Shown in pieces: positions 53,340 through 63,481 of a stretch of 63,667 nucleotides of DNA; positions within the stretch are counted from its first letter, which is position 1, and every line of letters begins with the position of its first letter. The position numbers and the translations under genes are program-made. The notes beneath the pieces were generated by a model. The model searched no databases. It saw only the letters and a program-made list of their open reading frames with translations, and had not been told where the DNA came from. Origin of the DNA: Acetatifactor sp. Its GTDB lineage: Bacteria > Bacillota > Clostridia > Lachnospirales > Lachnospiraceae. The stretch lies in the NCBI GenBank assembly GCA_022511465.1, contig JAFLRM010000014.1:1-63667 (forward strand), given 5' to 3'.

Positions 53340-54175
53340 TGGGCTTGCGGATTGGATGTCATTTGTCCTCATCCAAGGGCTTTCTTGCGATGGCACAGAC
53401 GGCGGAGAGCATTGGAGCAAATACCTTTCAGTTTTTTACAAGAAATCCGCGGGGCGGTGCAGCCAAGGAGTGGCAGCAGGAGGATGTGGATGCGATGCTC
53501 GCTTTCTTTCGGGAGAAAGACATTGGGAAGCCGCTTGCCCATGCCCCCTACACATTGAACGCCTGCGCCAAGGACTCGAGGGTGCGGGAGTTTGCGCTGG
53601 AGACGTTCGCGGACGATCTGAAGCGTCTGCAGATGATACCGGATGTCATGTACAATTTTCATCCCGGAAGCCATGTGGGACAGGGCGCAGAGACAGGCGT
53701 GGGATTGATTGCCGACACGTTGGATCAGGTGCTCAGAGAGGAACAGACCACGACGGTGCTCCTGGAGACTATGGCCGGCAAAGGCAGCGAGATCGGGCGG
53801 AGCTTTGAGGAACTGCGAAGCATTATAGACCGGGTGGACTTGTCTCATAAATTGGGAGTTTGCCTGGATACCTGCCATGTATGGGACGGAGGGTATGATA
53901 TTGTGGATCATCTGGATGAGGTTTTGATAGAGTTTGACCGTGTGATCGGGCTGGACAGGCTTTGTGCGATACATTTGAACGATTCCATGAATGTGCGCGG
54001 CAGCCATAAGGACAGACATCAAAAGATCGGACAGGGAAACATCGGTCTGAAAGCTTTTGAACATATTATCAATCATCCGTCGCTGCGCAACTTCCCCTTT
54101 TATCTGGAGACACCCAACGAGTTGGACGGTTATCAGGAGGAGATTCATTTACTGAAAGAGCTTTATAGAGTATAG
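53339..54175 (+). CDS. nfo: Endonuclease IV
   Basis: Zinc-dependent AP endonuclease for base excision repair. The 278-residue protein has [10 protein letters not shown] at the N-terminus and the metal ligands in [38 protein letters not shown] and LETPNE. The start overlaps the stop of the hydrolase gene (TGATG), and recQ begins 4 bases after its stop, so the three genes are cotranscribed. Confidence 0.97.
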   Translation: MGLRIGCHLSSSKGFLAMAQTAESIGANTFQFFTRNPRGGAAKEWQQEDVDAMLAFFREKDIGKPLAHAPYTLNACAKDSRVREFALETFADDLKRLQMIPDVMYNFHPGSHVGQGAETGVGLIADTLDQVLREEQTTTVLLETMAGKGSEIGRSFEELRSIIDRVDLSHKLGVCLDTCHVWDGGYDIVDHLDEVLIEFDRVIGLDRLCAIHLNDSMNVRGSHKDRHQKIGQGNIGLKAFEHIINHPSLRNFPFYLETPNELDGYQEEIHLLKELYRV

Positions 54176-54179
54176 TGGT

Positions 54180-56021
54180 ATGGATAAGTATGAGGTGCTG
54201 AAGAGATATTTTGGATACGACAGTTTTCGGGAGGGACAGGAGCTTCTGATCGACAGCATTTTGGATGGACGGGACGCCTTGGGGATCATGCCCACAGGCT
54301 CCGGCAAGTCTATCTGTTATCAAGTGCCGGCCCTCATGATGGACGGCGTTACGTTGGTGATCTCTCCCTTGATATCTTTGATGAAGGATCAGGTGGCGGC
54401 GTTGAACCAGGCAGGTATTCACGCCGCCTTTTTAAATAGTTCCCTCACCTACAGTCAATATCGTAAGGCGCTGGGCTTTGCCAGAGAAGGGCGCTATCCC
54501 ATTATCTATGTGGCACCGGAGCGCCTGATGACGGAAGAATTCCTAAGTTTTGCACTTCACGTAAAAATTGCCATGGTGGCGGTGGATGAGGCACATTGCG
54601 TGTCCCAGTGGGGACAGGATTTTAGGCCGAGTTATCTTAAAATTGTGGAATTTATCGACAAGCTCCCCAAGCGTCCAGTGATCAGCGCTTTTACGGCCAC
54701 GGCCACCAGAGAAGTGCGCGAAGATGTGATGGGGATCCTGGGACTTCGTGACCCGGTCTTGGCCACTACGGGCTATGACCGGCCGAATCTGTATCTGGGA
54801 GTGCAGACGCCCAAGGATAAGTATGCTACTATGCGCAATTTTATTGAATGTCATCCGGGGCAGAGCGGAATTATCTACTGTGCTACCAGAAAGCTGGTGG
54901 AGGAGGTCTGTGGTCGGCTGATCCGCGACGGTTTCTCGGCCACCCGCTATCATGCAGGGCTGGAGGATGCGGAGCGGCGGAACAATCAGGACGATTTTAT
55001 CTATGACCGCAGCACGATAATGGTCGCCACCAACGCGTTTGGCATGGGGATTGACAAGTCTAACGTGCGCTATGTCATACATTATAACATGCCCAAAAAT
55101 CTGGAGTCATACTATCAGGAAGTGGGGCGCTGCTCCCGGGACGGCGAATCGGGGGAATGCATTTTGCTCTACAGTGGGCAGGATGTGATCACCAACCAGT
55201 TTTTTATCGACAACAATCAGGACAATGAGGAGTTGGACGACGAGACGAGAGAGCTGGTGATGGTGAGAGACAGAGAACGCCTGAAGAAGATGACCTACTA
55301 TTGCTTCAGCAATGATTGTCTGCGGGAATATATATTAAAATATTTTGGAGAGTACGGAGGTTCCAACTACTGCGGCAACTGCTGTAACTGCCTGCAGCAT
55401 TTTGAGACGGTGGATGTGACGGATATTGCGAAGGCGCTGATCGGCTGTGTGTCTGCCAGCCGGCAAAGGTTTGGTGCGTCATTGATCCTTGACACTGTAC
55501 ACGGCGCTAACACGAACAAGATCAGGCAGTATCATATGGAGGAAAACATCTACTATGCACAGTTGTCCAAGGTTCCCATCTACACGCTGCGCAGTGTGCT
55601 AAATTATTTGCTGATGCAAGGCTATCTGACCACCACAGATGACACCTATGCGGTGGTCAAACTGACGGAGCGCTCCGAGGAGGTGGCTGCCGGCAGGGAG
55701 ATAGTCACCATGAAACTGCCTAAGGAGCAGGAACTGACAGTCCGGGCCAGAAGGGAGAAGCAGGGCCGGAAAAATGCTGCAGCGGACAATAGCCTGTTTG
55801 GACAGCTGCGCGCTCTGCGCAGTGAGATCGCCCGCAGGGAGAAGGTTCCACCCTATCTGGTATTCTCCGATAAAACGCTGGAGCATATGTGCGTCATAAA
55901 GCCGAAAAATAAAAAGGAAATGCTTGCGGTCACCGGCGTGGGTGAGTTTAAGTTTGAGAAGTACGGTGAAGCGTTTTTGGAGAAGATTGTGGAAGCAAGG
56001 GAAAAGACGGATGGTGTCTGA
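54180..56021 (+). CDS. recQ: ATP-dependent DNA helicase RecQ
   Basis: A 3'-5' helicase used in recombination repair. The 613-residue protein has Walker A MPTGSGKSICYQ, the DEAH-type box VDEAHCVSQWGQDFRPSY, motif V/VI (GMGIDKSNVRYVIH, QEVGRCSRDG), the RQC zinc site (YCGNCCNC) with a winged helix, and a C-terminal HRDC domain (about 540-610). The ribosome binding site is weak, consistent with coupling to nfo. A terminator follows. Confidence 0.96.
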   Translation: MDKYEVLKRYFGYDSFREGQELLIDSILDGRDALGIMPTGSGKSICYQVPALMMDGVTLVISPLISLMKDQVAALNQAGIHAAFLNSSLTYSQYRKALGFAREGRYPIIYVAPERLMTEEFLSFALHVKIAMVAVDEAHCVSQWGQDFRPSYLKIVEFIDKLPKRPVISAFTATATREVREDVMGILGLRDPVLATTGYDRPNLYLGVQTPKDKYATMRNFIECHPGQSGIIYCATRKLVEEVCGRLIRDGFSATRYHAGLEDAERRNNQDDFIYDRSTIMVATNAFGMGIDKSNVRYVIHYNMPKNLESYYQEVGRCSRDGESGECILLYSGQDVITNQFFIDNNQDNEELDDETRELVMVRDRERLKKMTYYCFSNDCLREYILKYFGEYGGSNYCGNCCNCLQHFETVDVTDIAKALIGCVSASRQRFGASLILDTVHGANTNKIRQYHMEENIYYAQLSKVPIYTLRSVLNYLLMQGYLTTTDDTYAVVKLTERSEEVAAGREIVTMKLPKEQELTVRARREKQGRKNAAADNSLFGQLRALRSEIARREKVPPYLVFSDKTLEHMCVIKPKNKKEMLAVTGVGEFKFEKYGEAFLEKIVEAREKTDGV

Positions 56022-56066
56022 ACATAAACTGCAGATTGACATTTAAAAAATCTCATGTTAGTCTAT

Positions 56067-56098
56067 AGACAAGAGTTTTCAGGGCTCTTGTCTTTTTT
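56067..56098 (+). terminator. Terminator of the nfo-recQ operon
   Basis: Perfect 9-bp stem AGACAAGAG/CTCTTGTCT (56067-56075, 56085-56093) and a T-run. Confidence 0.92.
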
Positions 56099-56214
56099 AT
56101 CAAATGGCCGTTTCGGCTGTGTTACCCAATCATTTTGTAACTGTTATATTTTTTGTGCAGTTATCACTATTCACCATCCATATCGGATGAATTCACAAGA
56201 AAAAGGAGAATTTT

Positions 56215-57207
56215 ATGGTGTACGAGGATTTTAAAAGGGCGCTTTATCGTAATGTTTTAGGGCATAAGGAGAGGGCAGATGTCAGTGTACGTCTGTTTGA
56301 ATGTCGGACGATGTACACAGATGAAGAGAGCGTTCATTTGATCAAGGCGATCAACTGGGGAAGTCGCGGAGTAAAGGATGTAATGGTTTTGGATGACATG
56401 TTGTGCCTGTCATGGGGAAATGACAATGTTGTCAGTGCAAAATATTGGAGTGTAAGACTATTGTTTGAGCGCTATCAGAAGGAAGGCTGGCTGGGGGTGC
56501 TGCCGGAGATCCTTACGAAAATGGAAGAAGGCGTAAATGGCAAGTGTAAGCCCAAATGGAGAGTGAGCTATGAGCATTGCAGACGCAGACATATACTCAG
56601 ACCATTGAATTATCATTGCAATCGGAATGAGTTGGAAAACTGTATATACTGGAGATTTGGTGATGTGGCGCTGGTATTGTACGATCTGGTATTTGAGACG
56701 GAGGAGGACTGTACAACCATGAAGATATATCGTGAGATGACAGAGGAATGGGGTGTGAAAGATGACATTTTGTTGAATAATGCCCTGGTCAATACCCGGG
56801 ACAGGATGCCGCCCAGATTGTTTCATGGAAATGATCTACGCTATTGTCGCAGCCAAAAAGATGGGATCTTCATGCCGGGAGATGGAGATATTGATGTTCG
56901 AATTGAAAGCCAGGATGGGCAGGAGGGTATGCTGGGCTACCGACTGACTACTACCCGGTGGATCAACGGAGCAATTGCGCTCTTTTACCCCTACGTAAAA
57001 GAGCAGCTGGCGTGGATGATGCAAGGTGATTTTTATGTGGGGTTTCCCAGTATTCATGAGGCAGTGATCCATCCGGTGCGTTACAAGGTATTGAGTGAGA
57101 TGAAAGCGGCGATACAACACACCAACATCATCTTTGATGAGCGGGAAATGCTGACCAGCCGCGTCTACCGATATATGAGCAACAGACAGGAGCTTTTGGA
57201 GGTGTAG
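56215..57207 (+). CDS. DUF5688-like protein
   Basis: A 330-residue soluble protein that resembles the DUF5688 proteins found almost only in Lachnospiraceae and relatives: N-terminal MVYEDFKRALYRNVL, central VALVLYDLVFETEED and NTRDRMPPRLFHGNDL, and a C-terminal helical part. It has no signal peptide and no recognisable catalytic motif. The start has aaaaggag 7 bases upstream. It stands alone between the recQ terminator and the membrane protein array. Function unknown. Confidence 0.72.
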   Translation: MVYEDFKRALYRNVLGHKERADVSVRLFECRTMYTDEESVHLIKAINWGSRGVKDVMVLDDMLCLSWGNDNVVSAKYWSVRLLFERYQKEGWLGVLPEILTKMEEGVNGKCKPKWRVSYEHCRRRHILRPLNYHCNRNELENCIYWRFGDVALVLYDLVFETEEDCTTMKIYREMTEEWGVKDDILLNNALVNTRDRMPPRLFHGNDLRYCRSQKDGIFMPGDGDIDVRIESQDGQEGMLGYRLTTTRWINGAIALFYPYVKEQLAWMMQGDFYVGFPSIHEAVIHPVRYKVLSEMKAAIQHTNIIFDEREMLTSRVYRYMSNRQELLEV

Positions 57208-57233
57208 AAACGATTGTCAGCCTGTTGACAGGC

Positions 57234-57262
57234 TTTACAGAATATAGGGCTTATGATAAAAT
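57234..57262 (+). promoter_or_regulatory. SigmaA promoter of the membrane protein array
   Basis: TTTACA (57234-57239), 17-nt spacer, TAAAAT (57257-57262), about 30 bases before the start at 57294. A TGTCA...TGACA inverted repeat lies just upstream (57216-57229). Confidence 0.65.
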
Positions 57263-57293
57263 ATTTACAAATTTTACAGGAAAAGGAAGGAAA

Positions 57294-59555
57294 ATGTTGA
57301 TACAAAAAATAGGTGAATTAAAGTTGTGGAAGAAACGGCCGGTTATTTTTTTTACTACCTTTTTCTTTTTGTTGCTTTTTTTACTTATCATAAAGGTGGC
57401 AAGCCCCTGCCAGGAGTATCATTTTGAGGGTGAATACAGATTTGATCAGGGTGTTTCCGCGCAAAATACTGTAATCTATGAGGGAATAAGACTGTCTCCG
57501 GGTATCTATCAGGTATTGATGAATTACGAGACGGATACGGATATGGTTGCTCTCTGCAATGTGGCGGACAGCTCTGTCTTTACTGGCGGGTTGCTCTCAA
57601 ACGGTGAGCATCTGTACAGCGGTTTGGGAAAAACAGGATTTACCATGTGGCTGTACGAGGGGACGGAAGAACTCCAAGTGGTAGTTTTCTACAGTGGGGA
57701 AGGCTCTTTGATCACCAGAGATCTGACCATTGTGGAGACCAGGGGACTCTGGACGATGCTTCTGACAATTGTTTTGTTTCTGGGGATCGTGGGTTATATG
57801 CTGATGATCTTCGTCTACTATGACAAGACGTACACTGTCTCACAGGAGAAGAAGCATGTGATATTCTGGATCGCGGTGATCAGCCTGATCGCATCTGTTC
57901 CCTATTTATGTGGTTACACTATTGCAGGAGCGGATCTTACATATCATATGCAGAGGATTGAAGGGGTGAAAGACGGACTTTTGGGAGGACAATTCCCAGT
58001 GAGGCTGGAGCCAAGGTGGGTGTATGACCACGGGTATGCGGATGCAATATTTTATTGCAATAGTCTTTTGTATTTTCCTGCGCTTCTACGGCTGCTTGGA
58101 TTTACGGTGACTACCAGTTACAATCTTTACTGTATTGTGCTGAACATTGCCACAGCATGGATCGCCTACTACTGCTTTAGCAAGATATTCAGAAAGAGTA
58201 ATATTGGAATTGTGTGCAGTGCTTTATACACCTTGTCGATCATCCGTCTATTTAAACTGGTTATAGTTGGAGGAGTGGGGGAAGGAAGTGCAATTACCTT
58301 TCTGCCGCTGGTGATCTATGGCCTTTACCGCATTTTCACGGAGGAACCCACAGAAAAAGCATACAAGACGGCTTGGCTTCCACTGATGATCGGATTTGCG
58401 GGTCTGATACAGACTCATGTGTTGACCTGCGAGGTTACTGTGTTTGTCACTATTGTCATTTGCCTGCTCCATATCCGCAAGGTGTTTTGCAAAAATACGT
58501 TTATGGAACTTCTCAAGGGAGCCTTGATGTCGGCTTCGATCAGTCTATGGTTTCTGGTGCCCTTTTTGGACTATTATCTGACTCAGGCAGTGCGTATCAA
58601 GTTTGTATCCGCACGAACCATTCAGGACAGAGGGCTCTATCTGGCACAGCTGGCATTCCATTTCTGGAGAACCGAAGCAGCTGAGGTCGCAGAGAGAAAT
58701 GGTATGCAATACTCTCAGCCAATTGGTATTGGCTTGGTATTGGTCGCTGCTCTGTTGCTATTTCTTGTGCTCTGGTTTTCCGGTGTTTTCCGTAAGGATG
58801 ACAACAGGTGGCTTCCCTTCGTCAAAAGGACATCTTTACTTGCAGTGCTGTTGCTGTTTATGAGCTTGAGCATTTTTCCGTGGGATCATATACAGTCACT
58901 TAATCCTGTCGTTGCTACTCTTGTGAGCAGCCTTCAGTTTCCCAATCGTTTTTTGGGGTGGGGGACCTTGTGCCTTGTGATGATATTTGGATATTGCCTG
59001 TGGTATTTTGAAAAGCAGGAAGTTTGCCTTTATTATACGATAACTATGATCGCATTGATTGGCGTGATGACTTCTGACATGTATTTGCTAGACTATGTAA
59101 ATCGTGATCAGGGTTATCTTGAATTGTACAATGCGGAAGGGATGGGCTTTGGTTATATTTCCGGAGCAGAATATTTGATTCAGGGAACAGATGAGAGTAA
59201 GCTGACTTTTGCCGGTGCTGTTGCCGGGCAAGGCGTGGAATTTAATGACTATGAGAAAAATTATCTGCAGGTGACATTCGACTGTGTAAACCACACGAGT
59301 GAGGAAAGCTATGTGGACCTGCCACTCCTTTTGTATAAAGGATATCAAGCAATTGACATAACCACCGGGCAACTGTTGGCTGTGACCGCCGATGATGATC
59401 AAAATGTGCGTGTCCAGATTCCCGCCTATTATCAGGGTAGTGTACGAGTGCAATTTGTCAGTCCCTTCTACTGGAGGATAGGTGAACTGATCAGCTTGTT
59501 GACCGTAGCAGTAATGATATTGATAGGATGGAGGCACAGGAGGAGAATATGTTGA
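57294..59555 (+). CDS. Polytopic membrane protein 1 of the array (YfhO/PTPS-related GT-C type)
   Basis: A 753-residue protein: one N-terminal helix (about 15-38), an outside beta domain of about 120 residues (LSPGIYQVLMNYETDTDM), then about twelve helices, then a C-terminal outside beta domain and a last helix. The first loop of the helical part has AGADLTYHMQRIEG (Asp214, His218), RWVYDHGYADAIFY and, late, SSLQFPNR, the pattern of the 6-pyruvoyl-tetrahydropterin-synthase-related/YfhO membrane proteins, probably GT-C glycosyltransferases. The start at 57294 follows aaggaagg. It overlaps the next gene by 7 bases. Confidence 0.8.
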   Translation: MLIQKIGELKLWKKRPVIFFTTFFFLLLFLLIIKVASPCQEYHFEGEYRFDQGVSAQNTVIYEGIRLSPGIYQVLMNYETDTDMVALCNVADSSVFTGGLLSNGEHLYSGLGKTGFTMWLYEGTEELQVVVFYSGEGSLITRDLTIVETRGLWTMLLTIVLFLGIVGYMLMIFVYYDKTYTVSQEKKHVIFWIAVISLIASVPYLCGYTIAGADLTYHMQRIEGVKDGLLGGQFPVRLEPRWVYDHGYADAIFYCNSLLYFPALLRLLGFTVTTSYNLYCIVLNIATAWIAYYCFSKIFRKSNIGIVCSALYTLSIIRLFKLVIVGGVGEGSAITFLPLVIYGLYRIFTEEPTEKAYKTAWLPLMIGFAGLIQTHVLTCEVTVFVTIVICLLHIRKVFCKNTFMELLKGALMSASISLWFLVPFLDYYLTQAVRIKFVSARTIQDRGLYLAQLAFHFWRTEAAEVAERNGMQYSQPIGIGLVLVAALLLFLVLWFSGVFRKDDNRWLPFVKRTSLLAVLLLFMSLSIFPWDHIQSLNPVVATLVSSLQFPNRFLGWGTLCLVMIFGYCLWYFEKQEVCLYYTITMIALIGVMTSDMYLLDYVNRDQGYLELYNAEGMGFGYISGAEYLIQGTDESKLTFAGAVAGQGVEFNDYEKNYLQVTFDCVNHTSEESYVDLPLLLYKGYQAIDITTGQLLAVTADDDQNVRVQIPAYYQGSVRVQFVSPFYWRIGELISLLTVAVMILIGWRHRRRIC

Positions 59556-61810
59556 GGAATAAAAGCCGACGTTATCATATATTGCTCATAGTTGAATTAA
59601 TCTGTGTGCTTCTGCTATTGCCAGGATGTTTTCGGAAGGATCAGTTGATGGATTCCATCCTGGGCGAGGATATCGCGGCCTTGACCACGTGGGTGGAAAA
59701 CTATCAGGAGTTTTCCGGTGACAAGATAAGTCTTACGCCTGGTGTATATCGTATTCAGGTCCAGACCACCTTGCAGCAAGACCAGAGCATTTATGTGGAA
59801 ATGAAGTATGATAATTCATACTTTCATGCGTTTCATGGGAATGGGGTATCTATTTTCCCTGGTGACCACTACATGGAATTCAATGTATATGTTCTGGACA
59901 GGGTGCCGGCGGCATATGTGCAATGTGATTTCTATAATGTAGGGACCGAGGCGTTGGTAAAGCTCGATGTCTATCGCACCAATAGGGGAAACTGGGTACT
60001 TTTGTTTCTTACTTTGGCAATATTTAGTGTGTTAGATTTTTTGATAGAATTTCGCAGACGTATTCTGGCAGGTAAGATCAGCAAAGAACAGCAGGTGGTA
60101 TTTTGGACACTGGCTGCGGGCGTGTTGTTGGCATATTTTCCATTTCTGACGGATTATTTTTGGATGGGTGCGGATACTACATTCCATCTGACGCGAATTG
60201 CCGGGCTGACAGACACGCTGCGCCAAGGAGGCTCTCTGCCGGTGCGCGTACAGTCAGGGTGGCTCTATGATCATGGATATGCGGTAGCTCTGTTTTATGG
60301 AGATCTCTTCCTCTTTATTCCGGTTTTTCTTTTGCAGATTGGCTTTTCTTTTATGACATCGTACAAGCTGTTTATATTGTTTATACTAGTTGCGACAGTG
60401 GTGATCGCCTATCACTCTTTTTACAGGTGTATGAAGGACAGGTATGCAGCGCTTTTGGGAAGCATGGTTTATCTGTTGATGCCGTATCATCTCTTCAACG
60501 TATATAATAGGGGCGCGGTAGGGGAGAGTCTGGCCATGATATTTTTGCCACTGGTGTGCTGTGGCATATATCTACTTTACACGGAGAGTGTGACATCGGC
60601 TTCTTACAAAAAAAATAAATGGTATATTGTGTGGGGAATCTCCGGGGTGATTCAGTCACATGTACTTTCCACGGAGATGACAGTTGTTTTTATGGCATTG
60701 GTCTGCGCTGTTTTTTGGAAGAAGACGTTGCGGAAAGAGACCTTCCTGCAGCTTCTGGAGGCGTCAGGAATTGTTCTGGTCGTCAACATGTGGTTTTGGC
60801 TGCCACTGGTCTATATGATGAATGCCGATGTATATTACCTGCAGAGCATCACAAGAACACAAATTCAAGACAAGGGAATTTTCCTGGCGGCTATACTGCA
60901 GATGTTGCCCAACAAGGGCAGCACTCACTTGGGTTTACAAGACAGGGAACCTATTCAGGTGGGAGCGGGAGCGCTGATGCTGCTTCTTGTCTATGTGTTT
61001 TGGAATGTCCGGACCAAAAAAGGAAACAGCCTTTGCAATATTCTGGTGGGTTTTAGCTTTCTGGCAATTTTCATGAGTACCAGATACCTGCCGTGGGATG
61101 CCGTGGGGAATCTTCCGGGAATTGGTCCTATTGCATCCTCATTGCAGTTTCCGTGGAGATGGCTGGTGATGGCAGCAGTACTCATATCTCTGTTTGCGGG
61201 TTTCTTTTTCCTGCGTGTGAAGGAATGTGGTGGGAATCGGGTCAAGGCAGCATTGGGTGTTTTTATGGTGATCTTCGTCAGTCTTGCAGTGTATCATGTC
61301 AACAGTATTGCTTATGGTGCGGGAGCAATTTACCTGTACACTGCGGAGAATATGGGTACGATCAATGTTGGAAACGCTGAATACGTGCCGGATGGAGTTC
61401 CCATTTATCAAATGTATTACCATGATCCTGTGGCGGAAGATGGTTTGACTTGGTCGCACTATGAAAAAAGGGGAACAAATGTAAAATTGACTTTGGAAAA
61501 TAGTACGACAGAGACGCGATATTTGGAAGTGCCTCTGATAGGATACAAGGGATATGCGGTTGCCGGTTTAGGTTCATCGGGGGGGCAGGCTGAGCCTTAT
61601 ATTACAGAGGAGACAGGAACGCACGGCGATCTTCGGATTGCAGTTCCCGCCCAATATCACGGAAATGTTGTAATCTCTTATGAGGGGCATCCACTTTTTC
61701 ATGTGGCGGAGGTTGTCTCTTTGATGAGTCTGATCGCTATTATATCTGCACATTTTTTGGGAAAAAGGAAGAGACTGCGGAATGGAAATGAGTATGGAGC
61801 AAACAAATAA
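59549..61810 (+). CDS. Polytopic membrane protein 2 of the array (paralogue of 57294)
   Basis: Also 753 residues and collinear with its upstream neighbour: N-terminal helix, outside beta domain (LTPGVYRIQVQTT), about twelve helices with GADTTFHLTRIAG (Asp209, His213), SGWLYDHGYAVALFY, YLPWDAVGN and SSLQFPWRW, then a C-terminal outside domain and a last helix. The first helix ends in LLLPGCF, which matches a lipobox, unusual for a multi-pass protein. The start at 59549 follows caggagg. The two proteins are clear tandem duplicates that have diverged widely. Confidence 0.8.
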   Translation: MLRNKSRRYHILLIVELICVLLLLPGCFRKDQLMDSILGEDIAALTTWVENYQEFSGDKISLTPGVYRIQVQTTLQQDQSIYVEMKYDNSYFHAFHGNGVSIFPGDHYMEFNVYVLDRVPAAYVQCDFYNVGTEALVKLDVYRTNRGNWVLLFLTLAIFSVLDFLIEFRRRILAGKISKEQQVVFWTLAAGVLLAYFPFLTDYFWMGADTTFHLTRIAGLTDTLRQGGSLPVRVQSGWLYDHGYAVALFYGDLFLFIPVFLLQIGFSFMTSYKLFILFILVATVVIAYHSFYRCMKDRYAALLGSMVYLLMPYHLFNVYNRGAVGESLAMIFLPLVCCGIYLLYTESVTSASYKKNKWYIVWGISGVIQSHVLSTEMTVVFMALVCAVFWKKTLRKETFLQLLEASGIVLVVNMWFWLPLVYMMNADVYYLQSITRTQIQDKGIFLAAILQMLPNKGSTHLGLQDREPIQVGAGALMLLLVYVFWNVRTKKGNSLCNILVGFSFLAIFMSTRYLPWDAVGNLPGIGPIASSLQFPWRWLVMAAVLISLFAGFFFLRVKECGGNRVKAALGVFMVIFVSLAVYHVNSIAYGAGAIYLYTAENMGTINVGNAEYVPDGVPIYQMYYHDPVAEDGLTWSHYEKRGTNVKLTLENSTTETRYLEVPLIGYKGYAVAGLGSSGGQAEPYITEETGTHGDLRIAVPAQYHGNVVISYEGHPLFHVAEVVSLMSLIAIISAHFLGKRKRLRNGNEYGANK

Positions 61811-63017
61811 AAAATTCCTGTACAGAATGTTATACGTGCTGGCGGCGGTGGTGACATTGTTCCCCGTGAGTTGCGATTATATTATGATAGGAGGTATCAT
61901 AACGGAGTGGATTTCCCGCATGGAAGAGATTGCCATCGGAGGTTTGCGTTTGTTTCCGACGGCAGAGGCGTTTGTTAATGTTGGAATTTGGGACAATGCA
62001 ATGAACTCCAATCTATGGTTTTTCTTTCCTGCGCTTCTATATCGATTTTCGGGTAATTTAGTGTTAGCATACCGTATTTATATACTGGCGCTTCAGGTGG
62101 TAACTGCTCTCTGTTCCTTTCTGTTTTTCAGGAGAGTGCTAACGTGTAAGGAGCCAGGAAAAGAAAACGAGATGGCGATTTGCCTGGGCGTAATTTTGTA
62201 CATGACTTGTCCGTATCGGATCTTTGTGTGCTACGACTGGGCAAACTTGTCTGAAGCGACGGCATGGATGTTACTCCCATTGTATGGCTGGGCTGTCGTC
62301 GGACTACTTCAAAAGAAGAAAAGCTGGGTTGATATCCTTGTGGCGGCATCTGCTCTTGCGGGGATTGGGTACGCCGAGGTCATTTATTTTTTGAGTCTTG
62401 TGGGAATCACTCTTTTGATAGTACTGTTTTCCAGAAAACTGTTTCCCCTTTTGCCGCTGACAGTAGGAGTTGTGTTAGCCTTCCCGGGACTGTATCGTCT
62501 GTTTAGCTATCTCTTCTTCGGTGACTTTTCGGAAGGGGAGATCATGATTCACACTATCATGCAGGAAGGCTATCGGTTTGGGCAGTTTTTCAGTTCTTAT
62601 GCATTTCGTGATGGTCATCCGGGATTTGGACTTGGAATAATGATCTGTTTGTTGGCAGGGCTGTGGTTACGCTTTGTAATAGGGGGAGAGAAAGTGGGTA
62701 CTTATGAGCGCTTCTTTATAGGCTTGGCGATTCTGCTGCTCATGTTCTCCCTTCGTTATTTCCCGTGGGATTTTGTGCAGCGGCTGGGTGTCTGGACTTT
62801 AAAGCTGGTGTCTGTTATGGGCACGCCTGCGGTGTTTGCAGGATTGGGTTATGCAGCTTTGTGTGTGCCGGCGGCGGGAGCGGCCGGACGGATCGGAAGG
62901 TATGAAAACCGGTTAGTAGCCGGTGCGGTTCCTCTGATCATATTGATCACAAGCATTGGTCTGTGTGTATACCAGTGCAATATGTTGACTGATACCAGAG
63001 CCCCGCTACGATTTTAA
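61782..63017 (+). CDS. Polytopic membrane protein 3 of the array, short and degenerate
   Basis: A 411-residue relative of the two preceding genes, overlapping the second by 29 bases. It lacks both outside beta domains. Where the others have G-A-D-x-T-x-H it reads GGIITEW (residues 37-43), so the conserved Asp and His are lost. SLRYFPWDFVQ is kept but the SSLQFP motif is gone. About ten helices are predicted. It may be a non-catalytic partner of the other two or a decaying copy; the intact frame and overlap favour a partner. The start could also be the Met at 61794. A terminator follows. Confidence 0.7.
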   Translation: MEMSMEQTNKKFLYRMLYVLAAVVTLFPVSCDYIMIGGIITEWISRMEEIAIGGLRLFPTAEAFVNVGIWDNAMNSNLWFFFPALLYRFSGNLVLAYRIYILALQVVTALCSFLFFRRVLTCKEPGKENEMAICLGVILYMTCPYRIFVCYDWANLSEATAWMLLPLYGWAVVGLLQKKKSWVDILVAASALAGIGYAEVIYFLSLVGITLLIVLFSRKLFPLLPLTVGVVLAFPGLYRLFSYLFFGDFSEGEIMIHTIMQEGYRFGQFFSSYAFRDGHPGFGLGIMICLLAGLWLRFVIGGEKVGTYERFFIGLAILLLMFSLRYFPWDFVQRLGVWTLKLVSVMGTPAVFAGLGYAALCVPAAGAAGRIGRYENRLVAGAVPLIILITSIGLCVYQCNMLTDTRAPLRF

Positions 63018-63038
63018 GTGAATGTGGAAAAAGACAGG

Positions 63039-63073
63039 GCAGACTGTGAGTGATAACTTGCAGTCTGTTTTTT
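63039..63073 (+). terminator. Terminator of the membrane protein array
   Basis: CAGACTG (63040-63046) pairs with CAGTCTG (63061-63067), the stem can extend inward by four weaker pairs, and seven T follow. Confidence 0.9.
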
Positions 63074-63081
63074 CTTTCATT

Positions 63082-63246
63082 AGGTCATGCTCTCATCCCC
63101 AAAGAGGAAGTTCAGAAGGCCAAGACGGAGGAACTGATCAACAAGATTTACGATGGTTCCGCCGACAAGCTCTTTGCCGCGCTGGCGCTGATCCGGTGGT
63201 GGGGCTGCTGCCCACAGAAGATATCAGGCCGTTCATGGGGAAATGA
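63082..63246 (+). pseudogene. Frameshifted C-terminal gene remnant
   Basis: One frame reads HALIPKEEVQKAKTEELINK and continues with IYDGSADKLFAALALIR up to about 63196. The protein-like text then continues in another frame as VVGLLPTEDIRPFMGK and stops at TGA 63244-63246. A single-base loss in the run near 63196-63203 would explain this. There is no start or ribosome binding site on the 5' side, which begins right after the terminator. I do not recognise the parent family. Confidence 0.45.
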
Positions 63247-63307
63247 CAAAAGTGGAAAACGGTATTATATACAAAGCTAAATTGTATGAGGTGCCAGGAA
63301 GTAGCAT

Positions 63308-63481
63308 ATGGGAGCACTATACTGTTATCCGGAAGAAGCTGAGAAAGGCTGGGGCGCAGAGTTGTCGGTTATTGCGAATACCTTTGCGGTAATTGAGACT
63401 TTGTCATCTCAGGGCAATGCGACAGTGCGCCAGACGGCCAAGGCGCTTTCTTCATATGGGTTAAGTGTAGTCACTTTTTGA
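63308..63481 (+). CDS. 57-residue ORF or gene fragment
   Basis: Starts MGALYCYPEEAEKGWGAELS, ends SYGLSVVTF, with caggaag 6 bases before the ATG. The helical, Ala/Ser/Thr-rich text reads more like the end of a longer protein than a complete small one, and it lies next to a broken gene. A competing frame (63243-63392, 49 residues) starts on the ATGA that ends the remnant. I cannot tell whether either is expressed. Confidence 0.3.
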   Translation: MGALYCYPEEAEKGWGAELSVIANTFAVIETLSSQGNATVRQTAKALSSYGLSVVTF

